Positions 1 to 12,763 of a stretch of 64,000 nucleotides of DNA are shown in pieces. The notes under the pieces are model-generated. The model had not been told where the DNA came from. It saw nothing but the letters and a program-made list of their open reading frames with translations, and ran no database searches. The DNA is from Ricinus communis (lineage: Eukaryota > Streptophyta > Magnoliopsida > Malpighiales > Euphorbiaceae). Made by a program: the position numbers and the translations under genes. Position 1 is the first letter of the stretch. Each line of letters starts with the position of its first letter. Location: NCBI RefSeq assembly GCF_019578655.1, contig NC_063256.1:20994005-21058004 (forward strand). Direction: 5' to 3'.

Positions 1-499
1 GGCCCGACGTGCATGTCATAATCTCTCAAAGCAGATTTAGTCAAAATAAGGTGATGTTTCTCAATGTAGGCATAAAAGCCTGCATATTTTGGGCCTGGGG
101 CTAGTTCCACATTTAGGCTAAGGCCTTTCAATATTTGGGCTTAAAACACTTATAATAAAGAACAAATCATATAGCAAGCAAGAGGGTACCTAGGGGAGAT
201 GACTAGGGTCATTACCATGAGTTGAGTCTTGGGTAAGGATAAAAGGCTCCCACAAGTAAAAAGTATTCTTCCTTGGCTCGTCTCTCACTCAAGGGTCCAT
301 GCGACGAAGGAAATACACTCATTATTTATGAGTGATGGTAGCCAGTATCGCAATTCTAGGATTCGAGTGGAACCAAAGAACCGCTAGCCGACGCCATATA
401 GGGGCCAATGTGTACAATGTGTGAAAATATAGTAATGCAAGAATAATTTGTTAAATAATAAATTTAAAGATAAACATACACTAGAATTAGCTTCTTTTA
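1..499 (-). mobile_element. Leader of Tat/Ogre-type element A1, cut by window edge
   Basis: This is internal untranslated sequence of a minus-strand Ty3/gypsy element, lying just downstream (leftward) of the tRNA-Arg primer site at 500-517 and LTR A1. No coding frame is visible; gag and pol would lie left of the window. The assignment rests on position next to the primer site and LTR, not on protein similarity. Confidence 0.6.
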
Positions 500-517
500 T
501 CCCCAGCGGAGTCGCCA
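500..517 (-). promoter_or_regulatory. Primer-binding site, tRNA-Arg type, element A1
   Basis: On the minus strand the sequence reads TGGCGACTCCGCTGGGGA, complementary to the 3' end of plant tRNA-Arg, the primer typical of Ogre/Tat elements. It lies one base from the LTR end at 519. Its presence shows that LTR A1 is the 5' LTR of a minus-strand element. Confidence 0.75.
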
Positions 518-518
518 C

Positions 519-3436
519 TGTAAGTGATTATTTCGGGCGCGCACCCAATTGTCTTTACCAACTACAAAACTGTAAGGTTGAAGTGATTGAATGTGGATTC
601 CGTCTATCGTTTTCAACCTAATTGGGAACATGCTAACTAATCACTAAGATTAGCGCAGAAATGGGAGTTACCACCCGGTATTCACCAGGCACTTTTACTA
701 ATGAGTGACGTTTCTCAGATTCCATAAGGAGACTTACGCCATAGTGTCCAAAGATGGATCCGGAAGCCAACTTCCTTATTTGTGTATATTAGTCTTTAAA
801 TTTATTGTTTAACAAAATACTCCCTATAAATGCAAGCAACTTTATACGCAGGCATGCCAAAACAACACACAATACACCTAAGTCTAGCCCATTTTATTTA
901 AGCCCAACCCATATTTAAGTTATTAATCTAACTTATTAACCAATTATGTATAAGGCCCTCCTATTCTAGCCCAATTAAATGTTATGCTCTTTGGATTCCA
1001 GCCTTTAAGTCTATGAACTACTTATTATGAGGAGGCTCGTCCATTGTGATCTCAACCCTAATTAAGTTCAAACCTTAACTAAACATGCTAAAGCCTGCTA
1101 GTCTAATTTGAAATTAGGGTTTAGGCCCAGTTACGGTGGATTAACCTATTCGACTATCAAATTCGTGTTGGATCAATTTTTAGCCCTAAGTCTATATGAC
1201 CCATTTTTATTAATCAGTCACTATACGGTAAATAAAAATAAGGAAAATAGAGTAGAAAGGAAAATTCTAACTATTACAAACCGCCTACAACTACGATTGT
1301 AAAATCGAAAAGACTTGAAACTATATAAAGGCCGAGAATACATCGAAATACACCAAAAATATAAAGAATATAGTGTCCAGCTTGATCACTCGATCGACTA
1401 TGCATGAAGAGCCGATCGGCTCTAGAGTCTCAAGGCAAGTTTCTATTGTTTTCCTTCGTTCACCAATACAATCTCACACTCTAGAGCCGATTTTTACATG
1501 CACATGTGTTAAAAATTTATTAGGATAAGATAAAATGGATAAAAAATAATAAACTAAAAGTTACAAAAGCAAAAAAACTCTAAATCAATAAAATCCTAAA
1601 TCTTATAAACTAATAGAAGATTATCAAAACAAAAGAACCATGTTTTATCAGGCTTAATTACTTAATCATATTAGTAAATAGATTCAAATATTAACCCTAT
1701 AACATGTTTTTAATGAAATCTAAAACCTTAATTGGCAAAAAAATCATATATAAGAAAAAATCTAATTCTTAATATCATATTCAAAATCCTATTATTATGC
1801 ATATTAATAAAAACACCTAATCTAATTATATTCACCAAAGATCAAAACCCTAATCATGTTTCTAAAATAAATAACATAAAAAAATACAAGAGGGAAGAGA
1901 ATCGAATGCGTTGGTATAGAATCTAGCAGCAGCAATCCTTCCTGCTAGGCGAGATCTTTGAGCATTGCTAGGCTACTCTTTCTTTACTTAAAAAGTAATT
2001 TCGTAAGTCGTTACCGAGGCGTGCAACTCACTAACTACAGCTTCTATCTCCTCTAGGTCCCAAATAAAATGAAATTAGTGTTTTTCCAAGGAAAGAGAGA
2101 GTACGAAGGAGAAGGCAATCCAACCAACCATTGGTATAAGATTTTTACTATTGGGATAACTTTCATCTTTTTATCTGAAGTTTTACTTTAGTACTCAATT
2201 TGAGACTTCATAGGCTACTGGGTGGTAGTAGGCCCAGGTCCATCATTGGCTGGTAATTAGGTTAAGAAGAACTTCTTTTTTCTTTATTTAGGATCGCTAT
2301 TTCCTGCGCCGTGCCAGTACTGATATCCTAATTCGGCTACCTGTCCCACTCATCAAGGCAGACATAAGAAACTATTGCCAAGGGAGATCGGAGTACACTA
2401 TGCCCCATCACCTACAAAAGGATTAGTTACAGGAGTGATGCGCTTCCCAGGGCCCTCTGCGTCAGAGTGACCCCGTCGAGGGCGATCCAGTCACCCGGAG
2501 TTCAAGTTCGATCCATTAGGTTCTTCAATTTGTTCAGAAAAGAAACGAGAGACAAGAAAACATCTTTGATTACGAAGAACCAATTTTTATGATTGATGTA
2601 GATGTATGGTGCAAGGAACCCTTAGGTTGTCACCGTGGATGTTATATCAGCAAGTCTCGGGCGATAAGGAGACAGTTGAATAAAAAATTAGGTAGGAATC
2701 CAGAGCTGGATCTGGCCTTTTGAACTCTTCTATCGAAAAAAAGAGTTTCCAAAAGTGCTCTTTCTTAAGTGGCTTGTTTCCTAAAATAACTTTCTTAAGT
2801 GGCTTGGGTCTTTGAATGTTAACTATAACTATGAGTGCAATTCATTTTGTTTTCTTTTGATTTTCTCTCTTTTCTTTCTTTCTCAGTATTTCTTCTCTCT
2901 TAATGTCACTTACGATCAAATCTCAATTCTTCCTTCCTCATCTGAAATCCTAAACACCTTTTACTATTTATAGAGGTTGGGTTTTAAAGAAAACCATAGA
3001 GAAAATGGATAAATTCTAGAAAATATCGATAAATATCCCATTTATTTCTTTAAAATTTAAGTAATTAAAACAATGATTATCATCAAGGAAACATTCTAAA
3101 ATCTATATCTAGATGTAAAATCGTTTGAAAAAATAACGTCAGATAGTCAAAATCCAATCCGTTCTATAGAGAACCGATTGGCTCTATAGAGGATGGTTCG
3201 AAATTTGCAGTTTAGTTCCTGATTTTATAAAAATTTACCATTTTGACCCTTAAATTTAATTTTTTTTGACAATTAGGTCCAAAGTGATTTCAAAAAGCTA
3301 ATTCCAGTTGGATTAACCTCCACCCAAGCCTTGGATTCGTCTGTCCTTCACCTCCCGAGACCCGAAAAGCAGTAACTTTCATTATAGGTTTTCTATTTTT
3401 TCCTCGATATTTGGATTCGGAAAAGGGATGTTGACA
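519..3436 (-). repeat. LTR A1, 5' LTR of Tat/Ogre-type element
   Basis: This long terminal repeat on the minus strand starts TGTCAACATCC near 3436 and ends TTACA at 519. It is a reverse-complement copy of LTR A2 (15163-17274) and of split LTR A4. Shared landmarks are the palindromic GAGCCGATCGGCTC phrases, the CTATTTATAGAG TATA region near 2965, and the box ending just before the primer site. It is about 2.9 kb against about 2.1-2.2 kb for the other copies, and the excess is the foreign insert at 1901-2570. The right flank is CTTAT (3437-3441); the partner duplication lies outside the window. Confidence 0.8.
1901..2570. other. Foreign ~670 bp insert in LTR A1, possible organellar DNA
   Basis: LTR A1 aligns with A2 on both sides (left to about 1900, right from about 2571), but the middle has no counterpart in A2 or A4. 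The insert is visibly richer in G and C than the LTR, with no long ORF and no terminal inverted repeats. Its texture (for example CTCTGCGTCAGAGTGACC near 2456) resembles plant mitochondrial intergenic DNA. The insertion is seen directly; the mitochondrial origin is inference from base composition and feel only. Confidence 0.45.
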
Positions 3437-5090
3437 CTTATAAATTTGCATCTGCTGGCTTATTATAATAAAATTTAAAAAATACATAGTCAAAAAATTT
3501 TAGAAGACAATAACATATAAATAAATGTAAACAATTATAGTTATAACTTGATGTAACTCTTCTCCACCGGAATTCTTCTAAAACAATTCAATTTTTAGAT
3601 GCTTGCCAGATTCTAATGAGAATGGAAGTTTGATTCTTGTGAACCCTTGGAATCATCAAAATTGCTATATTCTCAAGCAAAAGAGGAATTAATAGATCTT
3701 CTAACAGCTTTGCCTGTAAGTGTGGTAGGTGGTTTGCGCAATAATATTAAGTTTTGTTGAGGGAACTTTATGGTTATCTCTAATGCCGAAGGGGCAAGAT
3801 TGTCACTTGTAAAAATATATGTCATTTTTTAAAAGATCGGTTGTAAGGGTCTTCTATTCGTGTGCTAAGAAACATTTGAAATAATTTTCGCATTCCAAAA
3901 GTTTGCGGCATGAGCAGGTGAATTGTAAATTATCTTTAAAGCCCTGCACTTGATTTTGCTTGCTGGTAGTCCGATAAATCAGCCGCTAAGCTTTCAAAAA
4001 TTAGGAACAATGGTATTTAGCTTGTACCTAATAATAATACAAATAAATTTCAAGTGATTAGGTCGATAGTTTTAGTACTTGTTAATAAATAGTAAACTAG
4101 AGGACCTTTTAAAATCTTGCGGTTGTTGCACTAACTCGGTCGTTATAGTTTTGAACATTGCATCTATAATCAGATTATGTTTTATATTACTAGCCAGTTG
4201 TAGGATCAATTGTTGCATCACATGTAAATTTGGGACCCTATTTTAGATTAATTAAAGCAGCATAACTACTAAAACTAAATTACATATAATAATTTTTATA
4301 CAATAGGGTAAAGCATTTAAATAACAATATTTTATCAGTGCGAATATCCAGCAGTTATTATTTTCCTATTTGTATCTTTTTCCGAGTCAATGTTACTGAG
4401 TGGTTCAATCTTCAAAATACTTTCATTAGGATGGAGGGCACTGTAATTACTTGTTAACATTCACATTAATCACGACAACATATGTAACAAATAAGAAATT
4501 AATACAAAATTGATATTTTAGATTATAAATAAGTGTTCATGTCATAAAGATGATTAAAGAAGCCATTAATTTTTTTTTTTTAAATGGTTGAAAAAAAGCT
4601 ACAATGATAATTCCATTGGATTCCTCAATTAATATGTCAGATTTTGGAAATTGAATAGCGGATTTGTCCTAGAGGCTAACACACATTTTACCATATTTGA
4701 ATGAAAATTATAGTCATCTACATATCATATATTATCTAAAAGTTGGATAAACTTTTTGATAATTATATGTTATTTATATATGCAATTTTTCATTTGAACG
4801 AGTCTTTTTTATCCGATTCTACCAAGAATATTTATTTCCTTGATAACTCTAATTGAAATAACCCATGCCAAAACATCTGAGAATAATTTTTGTTTAAATA
4901 AGTACGTGTATAAAATCAATTATAAATATCTAAAACGAGGTAGTAAATAGTATAATTGATTCCTCTTCATCAAGGACTTTGATGAATACATTATTTAGCA
5001 GCTTAATTCAAAATAGATGATTGCTAATTTAGCTTACTTGTATAGGAATAACCACAAATCTAGAAATATAATAAATCTTTCCGATCGGTC
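3437..5090. other. AT-rich intergenic DNA, nothing recognised
   Basis: No open frame with recognisable similarity, no LTR ends and no RNA gene is seen. It is probably old transposon debris. Confidence 0.5.
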
Positions 5091-6351
5091 CAAATTATGT
5101 ATAGATATTTAAGGATGTTTTAGATCTTTAATTATATATTTCTATATATAAAATGGTAAATATATGTGCTTTTACCTCATTTAAGGTTAATTATTTATTT
5201 TCATGAATATTAGCAAAAAGAAGAAAATATGAAGCTAAAAGAAGCTTAATGAGACATGTTTGTGTCAATATCCAAGATTAAGGTGCATGGATACTAATTA
5301 CAAGGTCCAAGGGACATTTTAGTCATTTTGTATAATTATTAGGGTTTATATTAAGAGTTATTTATGTGATAGTATTTGGTGGAGATAAAAATACTTAAAG
5401 TCTTATCTATTAGATAGACTTATATTAGTATACTTATCTCTAGAGAGATTTATTTAAAGGAGGGCTCTTCTCTATATAAATCTCTGCAAAATATAATTCT
5501 AGGAGGAGGGGAGTTCTCTCCTACCTGCTCTCTATACCTGCCCACCATTATTCTCTCTATAATTCTCCACAGTTTTCTATAAACATATAGTTTTAGTTTT
5601 CATTACTCTTTTTAGGATCCAAGGAGCTTTTCAAGAAGTGGAGACTCAGAACCAATCTTCTTCCTATTTGAAGAAATTCTTGATCTAGAGGGAGTTTTTA
5701 CTTTTTTATATTTTTCTATTTAATACCGTGATAATTTGATTAAATATGTTAGTCTAATTTTCATAAGTGTTTAGTTTAGTCTTTTTACTTATATATAAAT
5801 CTTGTTATTTATTTATTTAATGAATGATTTCTTTACCTTCATATATTTATTAGTTTCATCTATTATTATTGGTTGACCATCATATCAATTTAGTAGTAAT
5901 ATTTATTATGAAAATCTTTAGGTTAAAAGTATTAGAAACATCATCTTTACTTTAATCTATGTTGGAATAAGAAACCTAAGCTGCATCATTAGCTTGAGTG
6001 ACTTAGGGAGAAAGGCACGCCACTATCTCATTTATTAGATCTATGCTTAAAGTAAAACAAGGAGATTACTAAGTAAATGGCTAGACTAAATACTGTTTTT
6101 AGCATATAGTTTGAGATCATAAGTATTTGCATTTGCATTGTATATTTATTTATAATTTAGTTAATTTATTTTATGAATATTACTCTTTCCACATACTAAT
6201 TTAGAGTGTTTAGATTTATTTTTATTGTTTTGTGCTGATAATTAGTATTTATAATAAGTGACCTCATAATTTCTTGAGATATCGACCTCGTAATGAACTT
6301 ACTCTTACTATAGAAACGGTCTGTGCACTTGCGAGTACTAAAAAAGACACA
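5091..6351 (+). repeat. LTR-like sequence, possibly a solo LTR
   Basis: The stretch has the layout of a plant gypsy LTR. There is a TATA box (TATATAAA near 5474), a short pyrimidine-rich leader, a long AT-rich middle, and a right end resembling gypsy LTR 3' ends (GGTCTGTGCACTTGCGAGTA near 6319) closing with CACATCA at about 6351. The left end was not located and no duplication was found, so extent and family are uncertain. Confidence 0.4.
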
Positions 6352-7680
6352 TCACTTTCCTTTAATCAACATGTGATGAAAGTTGTCCATAGATTGTCTT
6401 GAAACTGTACCTTGCGTCGTGTCTTACTAAAAAAAATAAAACATCAGTTGAAGTATCGAATACGCAAACTAAACTAAATGGTAAACAGTAATAAGATAAA
6501 AAAAGATTTTCTTTTAATACCTTACCATCAAGCATAAAAGATTCAAGACTATAGACTTCACTAGAATTGCTGATATTGAGAAAATCTCATATTCTCGTAA
6601 TTTAAGCCTTTATACAGATATTCTTACTTCGATTATTAATTTCAAACAGTGAGGTATTAGATATTTTACATTCAACCTGTAGTATAGAATCTATGAGTAT
6701 CATGAAAATTAGAAAGTATAACATCCACAGATACAAATTAAAATTCATCATTAAATTATATATTTTTATTATTAGTAGTACAAGATATCTTATATTTAAC
6801 ATAATATATTAGATAGTGTAATATGCAACTGTCCATGACAAAAGATATTATTGTGTTCAATCCTATTTATTTTAATTTTTTTCCTTGAATTTTATTTATA
6901 CTTATATAATAATAAATTATTATAGAAATTTTTTAATTTTAATCGTGTTTATTTTCAAGATATAAGAGAATAATTTTAGGAATATATACTTTTTCATCGG
7001 CATGAGATATAGTAATAATGATAATTGCAACTATGCTAGTTTCTAAATTAGATATCATTAATCTCATACCATTACATAAACCAATGCGATGATTAATATT
7101 TCTTAACATAACATGTATATTTTTCTTCAATTTTAATCATGCTAAGGGAACCCATTAAAATTCAGAGAATTAAAAAATTCTATAGGATAAAGGACTTTTA
7201 AATCGTTAGAGCAATTTGATGTTTTACATATAAGATATGAATAAGGGTATGTTTCTTTTATTACTTGTATTGGATCACCATGGTTTTCTTATTGGAAGGC
7301 TAATGGTTGTCTATTTTCTCAGCTTCACAAATACACAAAATATCTCGAAATGATTTCATCCTGAATGACTAAAGATGTTTCTGTTATTAACTTTTCTGAT
7401 TGAGTATTCTTTTGATATCGCATATTGAATATTCTTTCAAATTTATTGGTATTTTAAATCTAAAATATGTTGTTCAATCTCCTGATAATAGTAATGCTGC
7501 TATATTAGATGAAACTGCTACTAGAACAATTCTTCCTTCTAATCTAAGTCTTGATATATAGTTTTATATAAATACCACTATAAGAAATGCAATTTATAAT
7601 GATGAATATTTAATGCGAGTATGAAACATCTATGTTAGCTTAGATGATTTATCATATGGCTAAAGTCTCTAATTTTGATT
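6352..7680. other. AT-rich intergenic DNA, nothing recognised
   Basis: Only short frames are present, all without recognisable domains. No repeat ends or RNA genes are seen. Confidence 0.5.
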
Positions 7681-8588
7681 TTGACACCCAAATTGAGTCT
7701 ATGATCTATCAAGTATACTCTTATAGATTGAGTTGCTCTCAATAGTCAGGTCTATCTAAAAGTTGCGACCACATCCTATAAAAGCATATACGCAGAAAGC
7801 ACCATTTATACGATAGAAGCTGCTGAAATTCACATGATGAAAATTGCAATCGCACAAAGGGAAGTGCAACCGTGAAAATAACGAGAAAAGAGGCAGATGC
7901 TACTAGACTTTCAAAGCTCAAAATTACGACTGCAACCCTTAGAAGTGCGAATGCAAATTTCATGATAGAATGTGACTGTTTACAAACCGCCAATGGACAT
8001 CTTTGAAGTAGCCTATCCATGTTTACCACATCAAATAACCATTGGGGATATTTTAAGAATTGCAACTATGATTTACATTCTCACAAGTGTATTTAATGCA
8101 CTGTCTTAAAGTAAAAGTTAGTGTATCTTTGGGAGATTATTCGTAACGACTGTTTAAGGTACCAAAAGTTTTACCACCTTTAATAGTTGATCAACAACCT
8201 CCATAAGCTAATAATTATTGTGCTTTAATTCTCATTCTTCTTGCATTCAATTTCTTATGGTTTTTGTTATTGTTAGAGCTTGAATGCTCTTGTGAGGTTT
8301 GATTGCTAGCTTAAATAATTGGGATTAAGTTTGAGAATTAGCCTAGGTAAAACTCTTATAAGGATTATGTGTAAGCCATAAAACACAAGTATAAAAGATT
8401 TGGTATGCACAAAAATACTAAGTTTGGAGTGAGCTTAGAAAAACTCCTTTATAATTGGTTTATAGCATAGTGAATACCCAATTGGAGATTGGAAAGTGGA
8501 TGTAGGATTGATTAATACCTTAACCACTATAACTTGTATGTTGTTCTTTCTTCTCTACTCCTTCACTTTATTTTATATCAAAAGGGCA
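7680..8588 (+). repeat. 5' LTR of copia (Sirevirus-type) element, left end uncertain
   Basis: The right end is fixed: the LTR closes with GGGCA at 8588, six bases before an initiator-Met primer site. A TATA box (TATAAAAG) lies at 8390-8397. The left portion contains decayed copies of a GTGCGACCGCAC-like phrase (7758-7960), comparable to the family-specific GC modules in the other LTRs here. The exact start was not found, since no second LTR survives for comparison. Confidence 0.5.
8390..8397 (+). promoter_or_regulatory. TATA box of copia LTR
   Basis: TATAAAAG lies about 200 bp before the LTR end, the usual place for an LTR promoter. Confidence 0.45.
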
Positions 8589-8594
8589 AATAAG

Positions 8595-8606
8595 TGGTAT
8601 CAGAGC
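8595..8606 (+). promoter_or_regulatory. Primer-binding site, initiator tRNA-Met
   Basis: TGGTATCAGAGC is the canonical complement of the 3' end of plant initiator tRNA-Met used by Ty1/copia elements. It sits between the LTR end and the gag start. Confidence 0.9.
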
Positions 8607-8649
8607 AAAGACTCTTCACTAACCTTAAGTGCAAGAGTTAACGATCAAG

Positions 8650-10290
8650 ATGACCAACAAAAGGATACACCACCTTAGACCATATTTCGGTGGGTCCGAT
8701 TATGCCTATTGAATCTACAAGATGAAAATCTATTTGGATAGTGATAGACTGGATGTATAGGATCGTGTTAGAAAGGAATGAAGGCCATCAACCAAGCAAG
8801 AAGATGGTGTAGACATTCCTCTAGATAGAGATGAATGGGTGGGTTCTAATAGAAGAAGAGTAAATGGAAAGAACAAAAGGGCAATGATCATCCTCCTTAG
8901 TTCATTATCTAAAGAGGAGTATGAAAGAGATCAACATCTTCCTACCACATACAAGTTTTATAAGACATTGGAGAACTACCTTGAGGGTACTAAGCAAGTC
9001 AAGTCTAAGAAAATCCAATTCTTTATGATAGAATATAAGCTCTTTAAGATGAGGCTCAACGAGAACATCATTGACATGACTAACTGGCTTCTCACCATCA
9101 TCAACAACTTCAGAAAGTTAGGTAAGCACTATGAACTTGTTGATATCAATATCAAGTTCCTTAAGGCTTTACCATTAATGACTATGGTTCAAGGGTGGCA
9201 AGTATTGATGAAGTAAATGAGGACTTAGGGAAGGTGTTAACAGATGAGCTTATTAGAAAGCTTCTTACCCATGAGATGGCTCTTAAGAAAGAGGAAGAGC
9301 AAGAACAAGAAAGAGAAGTAAAGAGGAAGCCCTTGGCTCTCAAAAGCTCCGCAAGGCAATAAGAGAGTGATAGTTCAAGTGCATCCTAATCTAGTAAAGA
9401 TGAGGATAAGAACTAACTATGCTCTTAAGGAGAGTTAAAGAAATCATGAAGGATAGAAAGAGAGAAAAGAGGCCCTTCAAGAAGTCATCTTTCAACTCCA
9501 ATTTAAGGTTCAAGGATAACAAAGAGAAGAAGAATGATCTCACTTGCTATGAATGTGGGAAGCAAGGGTAGATTAGGGTTGATTGCTTTAAAAGCAAAAA
9601 AAAAAAAAGAAATTTGAAAAGAGAAAGAGAAAAGGAAAGCTTTTAAAGCTACATGGGACTCTTCATCAAGTGAAGATGAGGAAGAAGAAGTAGCTAACCT
9701 ATGCTTTATGGCACTTGAAGATGACTCCAATGAGGTATGTTTGACATCTTATTCTTACGATGATTTGGATTGTGAAAATAACATGCATTATGAGATGATG
9801 ATGAGCTTGTTAAAGCCATGAACTTAAAATGCAAAAAATTTCATTTGAAAATGAAAGTTTACAAAGAAAAATTTTCAAAGTTTAAGCAAGATTTAAATGA
9901 ATTTCAGAAATAAATTTCTTTACTTACATCTTTAAATGATAACTTAAAGAGATTTTTAAGTGAGCTCTCATCTCTAAAATCTCTTTCAAAAGAAAAATGA
10001 TTCTTAAAATTATAGGTTGAGGAGTTGAGAGGCTCAATTTCTAAATCTCACAAAGGAAAGGAAGTCTTGGATACATTAATTGTGTCTTAAAGGCCTTCTT
10101 TGATCAAATATGGGTTAGACTTCAATAATGCATCATCATCTACCTTATCTCCTACTACATCCATATTTGTAAAGGCTTCAACGCCACAAACCTTTTTAAT
10201 TGAGGTTGCTGAAAAGAAGGCCAAGGTACACACTAAAGCTCCAATTTCTAAGAGAAAGGAAATAGCTCCACATGTTCTGAAGGCCTAAAG
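8650..10290 (+). pseudogene. gag of copia (Sirevirus-type) element, broken
   Basis: The gag capsid protein packages element RNA in the cytoplasm. The frame starts at the ATG at 8650, 43 bases after the primer site. The copia gag fold is recognisable around 8880-9180: LLSSLSKEEYERD, then EGTKQVKSKKIQFF, then LVDINIKFLKALP. A CCHC zinc knuckle remains at about 9545-9590 (CYECGKQG, stop, IRVDC); the stop falls where the zinc-binding His should be. Three earlier stops (near 8710, 8758 and 8779) sit where Trp codons are expected, consistent with cytosine deamination on the opposite strand. The distal third is frameshifted and lysine-rich. It cannot be functional. Confidence 0.75.
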
Positions 10291-10379
10291 GATTTTTATC
10301 ATGCATTCATATATAAGAAACATGCTCTCATCAATCATCTTAAACATATTCTTATGTGCATGATAAGCCAAAAAGTGTA

Positions 10380-11400
10380 ATGAGTCCTAAACCTCAAGCA
10401 AAGAGGCATGTGAACAAAAGAAAGTTTAAGCCTAATGTTCAATGCCACTATTTCATAAAGATTAGGCACATAAATGTATTTTAGCATGTTGGGAAGATAC
10501 ATCTCCAATTATAAGAGACTACCATGACTAACCCTCAAGGATCTAAAATGGTTTGGGTACCTAAAAGATACACTTAATTTTGCTTATGTAGGTATGCTTC
10601 AAGTCAAGCTTGAAAGAGGATGATTGGTATATGGATAGTGGATGCTCAAAGCACATGAATCGAAATGCCAATCTATTTTTTTCACACTTGAAGAAAATTG
10701 ATGGAGGAAAGGTAACTTTTAGAAATAATGCCAAAGGTAAGATTATGGGTATTTGCTCCATTGCTAAAAAATACTCTCCTCTTATAGATAATGTACTTTT
10801 AGTTGATGGTTTAAAGTATAACCTCATGAGTATAAGTTAGTTGTGTGACAAAGGTAACAAAGTCACCTTTAATTCTAAATGTTGCTAAGTCACCTCTTTA
10901 GGGAGAGACAAGAAAATCTTTAGAGGAGAAAGGTTTGATAAAAATTACACAATTGACTTGCACAAAATTATTAATGAATCTTTTAAGTGTCTTGTGTCTA
11001 TTATGAAGGACTCAAGAAGGATGAGTTGCTAGTTGGCTTGCCTAAAGTGAAATTCACAAAGGACAAGACTTATGGACCTTGTCAAATAGGGAAGCAACAC
11101 AAAACATCCTTCAAAGCTAATAACATGGTAAGTACATCTAGATCCCTTTAACTAATTCACATGGATCTATTTGGCCCTACTAGAGTTGTTAGTTTAAGAG
11201 GAAAATACTATACATTTGTGTTTGTAGATGATCACTATAGATTTACTTGGGTTAGTTTCTTAGCTTATAAGAATTATACTTTTGAAGCCTTTAAAAGTTT
11301 TGTAAGAAAAGTTCAAAATACAAAAGTTTTTTCTAGTTTCAAAATAAGAAGTAATCATAAAAAGAATTTAAAAATATTATATTTGAAACTTATTATGATG
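10380..11400 (+). pseudogene. Protease and partial integrase of copia element, truncated
   Basis: Downstream of gag, WVPK-type linker sequence (near 10555) is followed by the aspartic protease active-site region WYMDSGCSKHM (about 10625). The stretch VLLVDGLKYNLMSIS is typical of Sirevirus-like copia pre-integrase. Integrase begins at 11161 with HMDLFGPTRVVSLRGKYY and FVFVDDHYRFTWVSF, retaining the first catalytic Asp, then breaks near 11400. Reverse transcriptase, RNase H and the 3' LTR are missing, so this is a 5' fragment. Stops and frameshifts are present. Lineage is inferred from the protease and linker phrases. Confidence 0.75.
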
Positions 11401-11894
11401 AAAATGGAAAGGGGGGAGGGATTGGTTGGGCGTTTTTTCTTTGGAAAAATTTGTCTTTTAGTCCCTCCAATAAGGCCTATAGAAAAAAACCATGACTACA
11501 ATTATTTGCTCATTTTTTTCCCTTTTATAAATATACAGATACATTTATAAAATAAATCAATATTAGTTTTAAATATGTTAAAATTATAATTACCATCCAA
11601 ATTGACAATAATAATATAATTTAGGTCCATTTTGTACTTTAAAAATATTTGTACATGTTAAAATTAACTTAATAAAATTTTGATTTATCTATATAAAATC
11701 ACAAAGCTACATTTAAAATTCACCAAAATTAATATATTATAATTATTTAAAAATATAGAATTAAATGGTACTTATATTAATTAGTTACTAAAATAATTAT
11801 TAAATGCTCAACGTAGTACTGAAAAATACTTATTTACTAAAATACCCCGAAGTAATATTAAAATTAAAATTTTAAAAATTATGGGTCTTACACA
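11401..11894. other. AT-rich junction DNA between copia and Tat fragments
   Basis: This is unassigned sequence between the broken copia integrase and the Tat fragment. No coding or terminal structure is seen. Confidence 0.4.
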
Positions 11895-12047
11895 TTTGCA
11901 AGCTTGTACGACGATGGCTTACAAGTAGAAGAAGTTGAAAATGCTAAAGCTAGTTGGAGCATGAAAAACTTTGAAGCTATAGAGATCGAAGACCTACCAT
12001 CTGAAGATGATGAAGCTTCACAAGATTCAGCTCTCGATTTGTTTTAA
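11895..12047 (+). pseudogene. Tat-lineage pol linker fragment, element A2
   Basis: A 51-codon stretch ends at TAA (12045-12047). It reads SLYDDGLQVEEVENAK then WSMKNFEAIEIEDLPSEDDE, an acidic linker of the type found between protease and reverse transcriptase in Ogre/Tat elements. The rest of pol is absent. Next comes a long 3' UTR and LTR A2, so this is the last coding remnant of an internally deleted plus-strand element. Confidence 0.55.
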
Positions 12048-12671
12048 GAGAAAAAGACTCGATTATGCTTTTGGGACCAATGATATAACTCTAGTTTTAC
12101 TTATTTTATAATGTTTATCCTAATGGTATTTTGCATGGCAATGGTTATTACATGAGTATGTTTGACATTAATTCCATTCGAATTGATTTATTTAATTTGG
12201 GCATAAATGACAATCCTAGGTACATTTCTATCGCACATAACATAACTCTTGAAGAGAGAAAAGTGAGAGAATAAAAGAAACATGAGATAATATTTAATAC
12301 AATATGATTAAATTCAAGGTAGCAAAATTATTTAAAACACTGGGGGCAAAATAAGAAGGCCGAGTTCATCCTCCATTACATTAATTACAACCTCGAAGTA
12401 GGGATCCTCAAAGATTAGAAGAGATTAAAGATTAGTGCTTTAATCTTGAAAAGTGCGAGACCTATTGTATTTGACTCCAAAAAGAAATCTAAATCGAGTT
12501 AGAAACTTCCATATCAAAAAAGAAAAAGAGACAAGAAAATTATTATACTCGAAGATGCTGAAAGGAGTTTAAACCGCGGGGGCAATAAGTTCACAAATCA
12601 ATCTATACTGTTTTAGATACTATCTTTTGAAAAAAAAAAGGAAAGAAAAAAAATAGAAAAAATAGATCCTA

Positions 12672-12763
12672 CTGACTAGAGGACCTGTATAGGCTAGTTA
12701 GGGAAAATTTAAGAAAAAAGCGAGAAAAGTAGTTAACTAGAAAATCTGAAAGAACTAGTTGAC
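12672..12763 (+). repeat. Two variable-stem hairpin modules, A2 3' UTR
   Basis: Module 1 pairs CTGACTAG (12672-12679) with CTAGTTAG (12694-12701), with an inner CCT/AGG pair. Module 2 pairs GTTAACTAG (12732-12740) with CTAGTTGAC (12755-12763) over nine pairs including one G-T. Module 1 is followed by a purine-rich box, and module 2 by ACAACAAGAGT, which recurs after the matching hairpin of element T2. Confidence 0.6.

Noticed and set aside
500..517. tRNA-Arg gene end
   Set aside because: Only the last ~17 bases of a tRNA are matched, with no cloverleaf upstream. It is a reverse-transcription primer site next to an LTR.
7739..8065. 108-codon minus-strand ORF
   Set aside because: It lies antisense in the presumed copia LTR, has biased hydrophobic composition and no recognisable domain.
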